64,000 nt of DNA from Nostoc commune NIES-4072 (GTDB taxonomy: Bacteria > Cyanobacteriota > Cyanobacteriia > Cyanobacteriales > Nostocaceae): NCBI RefSeq assembly GCF_003113895.1, contig NZ_BDUD01000001.1:3748037-3812036 (forward strand), written 5' to 3'. The translations under genes and the position numbers were made by a program. Positions within the stretch are counted from its first letter, which is position 1. Every line of letters starts with the position of its first letter. Positions 15,983 through 23,854 of the stretch are shown in pieces. The notes under the pieces were generated by a model. The model was given only the letters and a program-made list of their open reading frames with translations, was not told the origin of the DNA and ran no database searches.

Positions 15983-17035
15983 ATGAAAAAATGGATTTGG
16001 CTGATGCTGTTGGTGCTGATGGTAGTTGCAGTGGTGGGTAGCAGAGGTAGCACGTTTTTTGAACAGCGTCCGTCACCAGCAATTGTTGAGCGCACTCCAG
16101 TGGAAACACCCCAACTACAGCCAGAGTCAAAGGAAGTTGACAGTGCGCCGCAAGTGTCTACTAATGAGCTATTAAAACATATCCAAAAGTTGAATTATCA
16201 GCGCTTCACAACAAAAGAGCGATCGCTTACTCGCACTTATATCACAACTGAACTCACAAAATTAGGCTGGAAGCCCAAATTGGAAAAGTTCTCTGAGGGT
16301 GTGAATATTTTTGCCGAACGCCCAGGAACGAGCATTGCCGCTAAAGCAATTGTCGTGGGAGCGCATTACGACACTGTTGCCTCATCCCCTGGTGCTGATG
16401 ATAACGCCAGTGGTGTAGCTGTGGTGCTGGAAGTAGCCCGGTTGCTTGGTTCTCGTCCCACGCCACGGACGTTACAGCTAGCTTTTTTTGACCAAGAGGA
16501 AGCAGGACTTTTGGGTAGTCAGGCTTTTATCAGTAAGACAGCACGCTTGCAAAATTTAGGCGGAGCGATCATCATGGATATGGTAGGTTATGCATGTTAC
16601 ACTGCTGGGTGTCAAAAATACCCTGCGGGGTTACCTGTTACCCCAATTAGCGACAAAGGCGACTTTTTGACAGTAGTCGGTGATACAGAACATTTGCCTT
16701 TGCTGAGTGCTTTTCAAAACTCACAGATGCACCCCTCAGATGCTCTGAATAAACAAAAATCAATGCCATCAGTCCTAACACTACCAATTCCTTTTAAAGG
16801 TTTACTGACACCAGACACCCTACGCAGCGACCATGCACCATTTTGGTATCAAGGTGTGGGTGCTGTATTGGTGACAGATACCGCAAATTTACGTACTCCG
16901 CACTATCATCAACCTAGCGATGTTCCAGCGACTATCGAGCGATCGTTTTTTACAGGAGCAGCACAGATTGTGGTTAATGCTACTAGTGCCTTGTTAGAAA
17001 AAAACGAAGGTTTGGAAACTCAACCACCAAGCTGA
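15983..17035 (+). CDS. Secreted or lipid-side M28-family zinc aminopeptidase
   Basis: This 350-residue protein has an N-terminal membrane/signal segment (residues 4-18) and then a proline-rich linker. The M28 peptidase core contains GAHYDTV (H128), GADDNASG (D140 bridging two zincs), DQEEAGLLG (E172 general base, E173 ligand), MDMVGY (D199) and HYHQPSDV (H309 ligand), so all expected residues are present. It should remove amino-terminal residues from peptides at the cell surface or in the periplasm. Start ATG at 15983 fits the signal segment. It is a single transcription unit as far as visible. Confidence 0.9.
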   Translation: MKKWIWLMLLVLMVVAVVGSRGSTFFEQRPSPAIVERTPVETPQLQPESKEVDSAPQVSTNELLKHIQKLNYQRFTTKERSLTRTYITTELTKLGWKPKLEKFSEGVNIFAERPGTSIAAKAIVVGAHYDTVASSPGADDNASGVAVVLEVARLLGSRPTPRTLQLAFFDQEEAGLLGSQAFISKTARLQNLGGAIIMDMVGYACYTAGCQKYPAGLPVTPISDKGDFLTVVGDTEHLPLLSAFQNSQMHPSDALNKQKSMPSVLTLPIPFKGLLTPDTLRSDHAPFWYQGVGAVLVTDTANLRTPHYHQPSDVPATIERSFFTGAAQIVVNATSALLEKNEGLETQPPS

Positions 17036-17104
17036 CTGAATAATTCGTAATACTCGCCTCCGGCGAGAAGCAAGCTACGTAATTCGTAATTAAAGGATAA
17101 ATGA

Positions 17105-17560
17105 CTAATTCTGTGTAGCGGTACTAGTTTTGGGTTCAGGGAAAGTCAATGTCCAATTCTTTTTATCATTGATTTGAAAGTACAAACCTTGAAGAATCAG
17201 CCGCAGAGCCGTTCGAGTTCTAATAAAATTTTTCACCAGATAAGTTCCTGGTTCAGCAAAGATATCATTATAGTTTTTTATCTGACCAAATTGTTTTGAA
17301 CAGTAACTGCCAGCACCTTTTACGGTTAATACAAAAAACGGAGCTTTTTTGTAGTTGTCAGGAATCATAAAAATTCCATATACATGGTGACGACCACGCC
17401 ACGGCTGAACTATAACCTGAGTAGCATGTACTTGGAAATTTGTAGTTTTTGCAGCAAGAATTGCTTCAGAATTGCAATCAGAATTATTCACAGGCCACCA
17501 CAGTATAATAATACTCAGGGAGAGCAACAAAATCAAAATATAGCGGAGTCTGCGATGCAT
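17105..17560 (-). CDS. Hypothetical membrane-anchored exported protein
   Basis: This 151-residue protein has one N-terminal hydrophobic helix (RYILILLLSLSIIILWWPV, residues 5-23) that can act as a signal anchor. A mixed alpha/beta periplasmic part follows, with two cysteines in GAGSYCSKQF and NSDCNSEA. No family was recognised. It is convergent with the M28 peptidase gene, with about 70 bp between them. Codon use and HIP1 content do not mark it as foreign. Confidence 0.5.
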   Translation of the reverse strand: MHRRLRYILILLLSLSIIILWWPVNNSDCNSEAILAAKTTNFQVHATQVIVQPWRGRHHVYGIFMIPDNYKKAPFFVLTVKGAGSYCSKQFGQIKNYNDIFAEPGTYLVKNFIRTRTALRLILQGLYFQINDKKNWTLTFPEPKTSTATQN

Positions 17561-18322
17561 AATGCCAAGAAAAATGGTTGATATGGCTGGTAGAATTTGA
17601 TGGGTAATGATAAGCTGCTAAAGCAGTAAGACTATCCCCAGCAACATTTCTGCACCACGTTATAAAGGACAAAAAGAGAACATTAAGCAATCGGCTAAAC
17701 TTTGCTGTCAAAAAAATTGCAGTCAAGATATCAGCCGACAAAAAGTTTAGATTGTAAATGCGTAGTTTACCGCCGCAGGCATCGCTTACCCTGTTCTAGA
17801 CTTTCCTTACAGTATTAAACCTAGCTGAGAAGCAATCAGGCTTTTGTGGCTGTCAACACTGATTTATCCTTAATTTTTTTAGCTGTGATGAATTCTACAA
17901 TTCGTTGCTTTTGTTATCAAAATAGAATACAGGAGTCAGAAGTTAGGAGCCAGAATTGATTCTGAATTCTTCTTCAAGTTTTTGATGTAATTCTGTTCGC
18001 ATCTACTAGTGCTTTGAGGAGATCAGTGCAACGCCGATAACGAGTCTTGCTTGCCTACGGCACGCTACACGAACGAGCGTCATAGCCCAATACGGTTCAG
18101 TTAAAGAAATTTACCTGTTAAGGCAGGCAGGGGGAGCAGGGCAGGCAGGGGAGGCAGGGGGAGAGAATATAAAGCTTAACTGAACTGTATTGCGTCATAG
18201 CCCATCGTAGACATCGCTATCAAGTTAATCTATAAATCTGCTTTTATTTCTAGATAATTAGTAGGGTAGCCGAATACACAAATATTCGTTATATTCCCGT
18301 AAGTAACACTTGGTATATATTT
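17561..18322. other. Intergenic region carrying a small inverted-repeat element
   Basis: This 762-bp gap has no supported gene; an open frame on the minus strand (17484-17741) overlaps the upstream gene and lacks a family pattern. It holds the 105-bp element described separately. The last 80 bp should include the promoter of the DUF1400 hydrolase gene. Confidence 0.45.
18088..18192. mobile_element. MITE-like element with a 10-bp target duplication
   Basis: Ends CAATACGGTTCAGTTAA (from 18088) and TTAACTGAACTGTATTG (to 18192) are inverted repeats. The 10 bases CGTCATAGCC directly flank both sides (18078-18087 and 18193-18202), a perfect target duplication. The 105-bp interior is G-rich with GGCAGG repeats and codes for nothing. 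The ends match those of the element at 63297-63421, which also has a 10-bp duplication. Confidence 0.75.
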
Positions 18323-19996
18323 ATGAGAAGAAGTTGGGGAAGTCTTAAGACAGTTGCAGGTTTCTTTAGCGCGATTGCTCTTACACAATTCGGAGTAAAT
18401 ACTCCGGCTATTGCGGCTGACACAGTTGTTGTACGTTTGGGTTTATTTACAGAAACCATTTCCCTTGCTGAGTTGCAAAAGGCTGCAAAAACTGGGGAAT
18501 TGCCTGGGAGTTTACAGCCTTACGCTAAACGATTATCTGAAGAACAACGCCGTTTCTTCTTAGGGGCGCTAGGTATGAGTATACCGATGGATGTTGTCAC
18601 AGTTAGTAGGTTAGTTAATACCCAGATTGGTACAACTATTCTTAGTGACTTTGCTACAGCCTTAGCTAGAAAGGACAAAGCTGGGGTGCAAGCACTGAGA
18701 GCAGGATTGGTATTAGGTTCTACTGCACCGCAAGGTCTTTCTATACTGAGTTTTATCGCGGCTTATCCCAGTAAACGTTTAGAAATTGATTTACCAAAGG
18801 CTTTTATAGTTGCACGAAGTTTGAATACAGCTTTTTGGCGTACCCAGCAATTTATGCTAGCGTTGACGCGTAGCGGCTTGTCGTTAGACATCGCTCCCCG
18901 AATCGACACCATAACACCGCAGATTGCTTACCCTTTTGATCCCAGTCAACCAGGAACTGCTCAAGTAAAAATACTCAACTTAAGCCTGAATGACCAAAAG
19001 CGCGATCGTAAAATTCCAGTTGATGTTTACTGGTCAACTGCTGCAACTCCCGACAAACCCCTGATTGTCCTTTCTCACGGCTTCACATCAGTCCGTACAG
19101 ACTTATATTACTTGGCAGAACATTTAGCATCCCACGGTTATGTAGTAGCAGCTTTAGAACATCCCGGTAGTAACCAGGCAAATACTAACTCAGCATTACA
19201 AGGCAAAACCAGTCTTATGAAGCCTGAAGAGTTTTTGGATCGCCCTCGTGATATTAGTTTTATGCTCGACGAATTAGAAAAGCTCAACCAAACGGCTAAT
19301 CATCCGCTACAAGGGAAACTTGCAACCAATAACGCGATGGTTATTGGTCATTCTTTTGGTGGTGGTACAGCTTTAGAAATTGCTGGAGCAGAGTTACAAC
19401 TTGAACAACTCAAACAACGCTGTAAGAATAACTTGACTACTTTCAGCGAAGGAGAAGTTATGCAGTGCATCGCTCAAAAGCTACCAGAAAATACCTATCA
19501 ACTACGGGATACTAGAATAAAACAGGCGATCGCTCTCAATCCTACAACTTCTCTGATTTTTGGCGAAACTGGGTTAACTAAAGTGCAAGTTCCTACCTTA
19601 GTGTTAGCAAGTTCCGCAGATAAAACCACCCCAGCTTTAACAGAACAGATTGCGGGATTTGACAAAATCCCATCCCCAAAATGGCTAGTTGGTATAGTTG
19701 GCGGTACTCATCTGAGTGTAAAAGACCCCACTACCACATCGGATCAGATAGGAAAACCAAATACACCAATTAGTGGCGGTGAAGTTGTGGGTGAACAAGC
19801 AGCAGATGTTCGCAAGTACGTTAAAGCTATAGCTTTGGCCTTTGCTTTCCAAATGACTCCAGAAGCTAAAAAATATGCTATTTTTCTGACATCAGATTAT
19901 GCCCAATTTGCTTCAACTAAGGCATTTCCATTTCGCCTAATTACGCAGATTCCTCCTGATGCTATGGCAGTGGTGAAAGAATTTGTTGAGAAATAA
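18323..19996 (+). CDS. Exported DUF1400 alpha/beta hydrolase
   Basis: This 557-residue protein starts with a signal peptide (cleavage near PAIAADT, about residue 32). Residues about 33-165 form the helical DUF1400 domain. The alpha/beta hydrolase part runs from about 210 to 510: SHGFTS (251-256) forms the oxyanion loop, GHSFGGG (342-348) the nucleophile elbow with S344, and GGTHLSVKDP probably carries the catalytic histidine. Relatives resemble dienelactone hydrolases and platelet-activating-factor acetylhydrolases, so an esterase acting in the periplasm or outside is likely; the substrate is unknown. It is a single gene. Confidence 0.85.
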   Translation: MRRSWGSLKTVAGFFSAIALTQFGVNTPAIAADTVVVRLGLFTETISLAELQKAAKTGELPGSLQPYAKRLSEEQRRFFLGALGMSIPMDVVTVSRLVNTQIGTTILSDFATALARKDKAGVQALRAGLVLGSTAPQGLSILSFIAAYPSKRLEIDLPKAFIVARSLNTAFWRTQQFMLALTRSGLSLDIAPRIDTITPQIAYPFDPSQPGTAQVKILNLSLNDQKRDRKIPVDVYWSTAATPDKPLIVLSHGFTSVRTDLYYLAEHLASHGYVVAALEHPGSNQANTNSALQGKTSLMKPEEFLDRPRDISFMLDELEKLNQTANHPLQGKLATNNAMVIGHSFGGGTALEIAGAELQLEQLKQRCKNNLTTFSEGEVMQCIAQKLPENTYQLRDTRIKQAIALNPTTSLIFGETGLTKVQVPTLVLASSADKTTPALTEQIAGFDKIPSPKWLVGIVGGTHLSVKDPTTTSDQIGKPNTPISGGEVVGEQAADVRKYVKAIALAFAFQMTPEAKKYAIFLTSDYAQFASTKAFPFRLITQIPPDAMAVVKEFVEK

Positions 19997-20778
19997 GCGG
20001 CTTCCAATTAAACAAATATCCAATTTTGTACTAAATGGATTTTGCAGATGTCTAAGCCATTGTCGAAAAGGTACTAACTTATCTTAATAGATTAGACTTT
20101 ATCTATTAAGTAATATGCAGCGTTATAAAATTAGGCTTAATTTATAATATCTAGCTAGATTAAATTATAGTAATTTGAGCTAGATTAAATCATAGTAACT
20201 TGATATTAAATGTGTCCTTACTGTTAAATCTACACCAAATTTTTACAGTAAAGATAACTATTTACACATAAACTTTATAATATACTTATTAAAAATAATA
20301 GAAGCTTAAGAGTGTAAAAAAGTATGGGTATTTGCTGAATAATACAGATGTATTCTACCTCAAACTTCCAAATTGAAGAAGGTAGCTATGCTGAAGGCAA
20401 TCAGAGGAGGTCTGAATCACTTCTAATTGAAAACCACTAAATTTAGGATTTAGTGGGAGCCTTAAACCCAGCTTGGGCAAAGCACAAAGGCATAGCTGAA
20501 AACTTTTTCTCCCCTCTACCTTCTGCCTTGCTCGGAGAACAGATAAATGAATACAACTGGCTTGATGCAAAATAGGTTTGTGTATTTATTGGTGTAAACT
20601 ATTTTAAATTCACAAAAATGTTAAAGCATTTTTAGCCGCTAAAGCGACAGATAAACCCAAAATAGGAGAGTTCAAGGCTTGGTTTATTTACTTAGATAAT
20701 AAGTAGTTTCAGACATATCATATTGTCAAAGTAATTTTGGACTCAGAACTAGACAATTACTCTATTTAAGTCAAGCTC
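19997..20778. other. AT-rich intergenic region
   Basis: This 782-bp stretch holds repeated TAGATTAAAT(T/C)ATAGTAA motifs near 20155-20200 but no gene that can be supported. A minus-strand frame at 20355-20570 has no family pattern or ribosome-binding site. Confidence 0.4.
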
Positions 20779-21447
20779 ATGAAACTTTATACAACTCTTG
20801 AAATCGAAAAACTCCAGGACAATGAAGACCTTCCTTACTTGATTGAAATTATGAATTGGGTGAAAAACTTTTTAGGAAGACCTCATCCTAATTTAGGAAG
20901 ACCCGGCGTAGTTTGCCCTTTTGTACCTCACTCTCTCAAGTCAAACAGTATTCGTCTGGCAGTTATTCACACAAAAGATTTGTATGTAGAGCAATTAGAA
21001 GAACTTGTTGGACGCTACCGAGATATCTTTCTTGAGATGGAAGTTAAAGAGGATGAATTAGCAATAAATAGAGCTTTTTTACTTATCTTTCCTGACATCC
21101 ATGTAGAAGATGCTCCTAAGCTAGTAGATAGTGTCCAACAAAAACTTAAACCTTTGTTTGTTGAGTCAGGACTAATGATAGGAGAATTTCATAACCGTAA
21201 TCAAAGTCCTGGTTTGCATAACCCAAACTTTCGTCCACTTCGTAGCCCTATCCCCTTATTGGCTATCCGGTTTATGGTTGAAGCTGATTTACCCTTTCTT
21301 GAGAGTCCGGCTGATCCATACTTACGTATTCGATATCTGGAAGCTTATTTAAAGTGTTTTGGTCATAAATTTACAGATGAAACAAAGTTTAGAAATGCTC
21401 ATCAAGCGCTAGCTTTAGCGAAAGAACAAACAGCGATTTTCAGGTAA
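20779..21447 (+). CDS. Uncharacterised protein, DUF6875-like
   Basis: This 222-residue soluble protein has distinctive conserved-looking blocks: GRPGVVCPFVPHSLKSNSIR (residues 41-60), GEFHNRNQSPGLHNPNFRPL and SPIPLLAIRFMVEADLPFL. These recall the DUF6875 family, whose function is unknown and which often lies in biosynthetic or secretion loci. The cysteine in VCPFVP and the histidines in GEFHNRN are candidates for a metal or catalytic site. The ATG at 20779 is the natural start. It lies 1.4 kb upstream of the double-glycine peptide locus, but a minus-strand gene stands between, so a functional link is only a possibility. Confidence 0.55.
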   Translation: MKLYTTLEIEKLQDNEDLPYLIEIMNWVKNFLGRPHPNLGRPGVVCPFVPHSLKSNSIRLAVIHTKDLYVEQLEELVGRYRDIFLEMEVKEDELAINRAFLLIFPDIHVEDAPKLVDSVQQKLKPLFVESGLMIGEFHNRNQSPGLHNPNFRPLRSPIPLLAIRFMVEADLPFLESPADPYLRIRYLEAYLKCFGHKFTDETKFRNAHQALALAKEQTAIFR

Positions 21448-21635
21448 ATCTACCAACCACTCTGTAGTGTCAAGGAAAATCGGCGGGAATCCCATTCTTT
21501 CAAGCAGTGGGAGGAATAAGCCATAACACATCTAAATGTGCATATTAAAATTTTCTTAATATGTTGTGCGGTGAGTATCTTGCCCGCGCTAATTATGCAA
21601 CTTAAATGCTGATTAGCTTAGTCGTCCGCCGATTT

Positions 21636-21669
21636 AGTCATTAGTCATTGGTACTAATCACTAATGACT
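21636..21669 (+). terminator. Hairpin followed by a T-run
   Basis: AGTCATTAGT (21636-21645) pairs with ACTAATGACT (21660-21669), followed by TTTTT. This is the shape of an intrinsic terminator for the plus-strand gene ending at 21447. The AGTCATTAGT motif is also a common heptamer-type repeat in such genomes, so the match may be coincidental. Confidence 0.4.
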
Positions 21670-21698
21670 TTTTTACTATTTCAAAGAGTACTGTTTTT

Positions 21699-22193
21699 TT
21701 ATAAAAACCGCACTAAATCTTTTTGGTGTAAGGTTTCTTGCTTAGTTGTGTTGCCTTTTGGCCGTGTGGAAAGCCCCATCTCCTTGAGCAAACGGTTAAT
21801 GTGACAACTGCTAACCTGAATTCCCAATTCTTTTGCCAAATGCTTGCTTAACCATTGTGCTGTCCAGTGTTCAAATGAATAGCCAGCAAGGCGCGGACTA
21901 TGGCTTACCAATTCTTTTAAGCGATCGAGGTATTGCTCATTCACAGTTTTAGGTCGTCCCATCAAGCGATCGCTCCATTTGTGAGCTTGTCCTGTTTGTG
22001 CGATCGTAATCCAGTAGCGTGCAGTCTCTTGAGAACATCCCAAAGCTTCACAAATTTGAGTCTGAGATTCACCTGCATCGAAAAGTAGCATAATTTCAAT
22101 GCGACGGCGGTATTCTGCACGTAAGTCGTTTTCTAAGCTTTTCAGTAAGTATCTGCGCTGAAAGGGTGTTAAGCAAAGACCTGGATTTTCCAT
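21699..22193 (-). CDS. Helix-turn-helix protein, N-terminal part of an IS630-like transposase
   Basis: This 164-residue product has two helix-turn-helix regions: RRRIEIMLLFDAGESQTQIC with ALGCSQETARYWI (about residues 30-63), and a winged-helix part with WTAQWLSKHLAKELGIQVSS and CHINRLLKEMGLS. That is the DNA-binding half of IS630-type transposases, and the DDE catalytic half is absent. Stand-alone versions like this are frequent in cyanobacteria and may act as regulators. ATG at 22193 is chosen because AGGGGG lies just upstream; a longer reading to 22220 is less likely. The protein ends KDLVRFL just before AT-rich DNA. Confidence 0.65.
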   Translation of the reverse strand: MENPGLCLTPFQRRYLLKSLENDLRAEYRRRIEIMLLFDAGESQTQICEALGCSQETARYWITIAQTGQAHKWSDRLMGRPKTVNEQYLDRLKELVSHSPRLAGYSFEHWTAQWLSKHLAKELGIQVSSCHINRLLKEMGLSTRPKGNTTKQETLHQKDLVRFL

Positions 22194-22237
22194 AACGATT
22201 CCCCCTGGTAGAACTTGCACTCTTTGGAAGTTCGTTT

Positions 22238-22419
22238 AGCCCGCATTTCTCACAAGCGGTGCGATCGCTATTACCAAACCTTTATCAGGCTTAGATTTTG
22301 AGCGTTTTAGACACTGCACGAATCACAACAATATGTGAACGGCGTATTTTATCTCAAGTCTAAGTGGCATAAGCGTTTTGGGCTACTCGTTTAAACCTTT
22401 GTGAGAAATCCGGGTTAGC
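22238..22419. mobile_element. Inverted-repeat element, MITE-like
   Basis: AGCCCGCATTTCTCACAA (22238-22255) is repeated inverted as TTGTGAGAAATCCGGGTTAGC (22399-22419), with most positions matching. Ends with ATTTCTCACAA are common for cyanobacterial insertion sequences. The roughly 182-bp interior encodes no protein. It sits between the helix-turn-helix gene and the peptide locus. Confidence 0.5.
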
Positions 22420-22834
22420 TTCTTTGCGAACCTCTGCTTACTTATCGGAATCAAAAGTCTATGAATTCCACAACTTGTTACAAAACCTCACAATTATCGG
22501 ATGAATAGTCAAAAGTTAGGCTTTTCACGCGTTGATGCTGTGACTGGTCAAACAGCAGCGATAAAAAAGTGACGATGAAATCAAAGGTATAGCTTCAGTA
22601 TCAAGGTGGGTGACTTGGAGTATCTGAGAGCGTCAAAACACTTTAATTTACAAGACAAAAATACCTTTAACTTGAAATTTTAAAAACTTAAATAATAAAA
22701 ACATAAGTACTTGAGTTATGCGTAAAAAATCACTTTGAACCTATTGTTTTTATCAAGTTAATATCAGAATATTTCAATGGAGTTAGACAAGACATCACTA
22801 ATTCCACATCAATCTCGAATGAAGGAAAACGACA
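22420..22834. promoter_or_regulatory. Leader region of the GG-peptide and exporter locus
   Basis: This 415-bp AT-rich stretch separates the repeat element from the first GG-leader gene and should hold its promoter. The last 20 bases carry AAGGAAAACGACA directly before the ATG. The same AAGGAAAACGACAATG occurs before the second peptide gene. No operator could be identified. Confidence 0.4.
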
Positions 22835-23143
22835 ATGTTAAGCACTAAAGAAAACTTGAAACAAATTCAGATGGACACTATTCAACAGGAACCATTGTTG
22901 ACCGAGTTGACTCCCGAAGCAGCAGCTACCGTCGAGGGAGGCCTTCTGTACACTACGAAAGGAGTCACCACCAGGCTGAATATTCGTGAGCGTGCCACCA
23001 CCAAGTCCGACAAGATCGGCTCTTTCCGGCCTGGCGCAGTCTTTGACGCGTCAGCTAAGGTCACGAACGGGTTCCGCAAACTCTTAGGACGAGCAGGATG
23101 GGTAGCAGCGAGTTTCACCAAGCCTTTTCTGATTAGAGTCTAG
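22835..23143 (+). CDS. Double-glycine leader protein with an SH3-like core, copy 1
   Basis: This is a 102-residue precursor. The first 36 residues form a leader ending LTELTPEAAATVEGG, the classical double-glycine signal that C39 peptidase exporters cut, here after G36. The remaining 66 residues contain a bacterial SH3-like fold (VTTRLNIRERATTKSDKIGS, then FRPGAVFDASAKV, and GRAGWVAASF), as in cell-wall-targeting domains. The matching exporter and adaptor lie downstream, so the core is probably secreted. Exported SH3 modules could bind peptidoglycan or act between cells; a bacteriocin-like role is inference. AAGGA is well spaced before the ATG. It is followed by a near-copy at 23256. Confidence 0.8.
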   Translation: MLSTKENLKQIQMDTIQQEPLLTELTPEAAATVEGGLLYTTKGVTTRLNIRERATTKSDKIGSFRPGAVFDASAKVTNGFRKLLGRAGWVAASFTKPFLIRV

Positions 23144-23255
23144 TAGACAAAATGAAAGCACGAGGGGCTACTAGGCAAGCTAAATAATTTTCATCGTTTA
23201 GATTACAGCTTTGCAGCGGTAGCCATCAACATCAATCTCGAAAAGGAAAACGACA

Positions 23256-23585
23256 ATGTTAAATACTAAAGAACACTTCAAACAAATTGAGATGGACACT
23301 ATTCAACGGGAACCATTGTTGACCGAGTTGACTCCCGAAGCAGCAGCTACCGTCGAGGGAGGCCTTCTGTACACAACGGAAGGAGTCACCACCAGGTTGA
23401 ATATTCGTGAGCGTGCCACCACCAAGTCCGACAAGATCGGCTCTTTCCGGCCTGGCGCAGTCTTTAACGCGTCAGCTAAGGTCACGAACGGGTTCCGCAA
23501 ACTCTTAGGACGAGCAGGATGGGTGTCAGCTGAATTCACCCGGCGCGTCTTGAAAACTTCAGCTGGGTTTATAAAATTAACTTAG
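23256..23585 (+). CDS. Double-glycine leader protein with an SH3-like core, copy 2
   Basis: A recent duplicate of the gene at 22835: the leader differs at only a few positions (36 residues, again ending ELTPEAAATVEGG). The SH3-like part is almost identical through GFRKLLGRAGWV. The two diverge abruptly after that, here as SAEFTRRVLKTSAGFIKLT, giving a 73-residue core. Upstream sequences are also duplicated, including AAGGAAAACGACA before the start. Conserved leader plus diverged tail is what is expected of exported peptide families whose C-termini adapt to different targets. Its distance of 270 bp from the exporter gene suggests one transcription unit. Confidence 0.8.
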   Translation: MLNTKEHFKQIEMDTIQREPLLTELTPEAAATVEGGLLYTTEGVTTRLNIRERATTKSDKIGSFRPGAVFNASAKVTNGFRKLLGRAGWVSAEFTRRVLKTSAGFIKLT

Positions 23586-23854
23586 AGTCAAGTAGACAAA
23601 ATCAAAGCACGAGGAGCTACTAGGCAAGCTAAATAATTTTCATTGTTTAAATTACAGCTTTGCAACAGTAGCCCAACGCCTAGTAGTCTGATTAGACAAG
23701 CTGAACACTCACTTTGGTCGGAGCAATTGCTCCGACCGAACTTTCTCCCCAAGATAATACCAATTGGGTTAATTGTTGATAGACTCATTTGTATTTTAAT
23801 AGCGAAGCATTCATTTTAAGCTCAAATACAAAATAGGATAGGTCTTTAAGAAAA

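Noticed and set aside
23588..23788. 66-codon minus-strand frame between the second GG peptide and the exporter
   Set aside because: No family pattern or ribosome-binding site; it lies in the probable transcript of the export locus.
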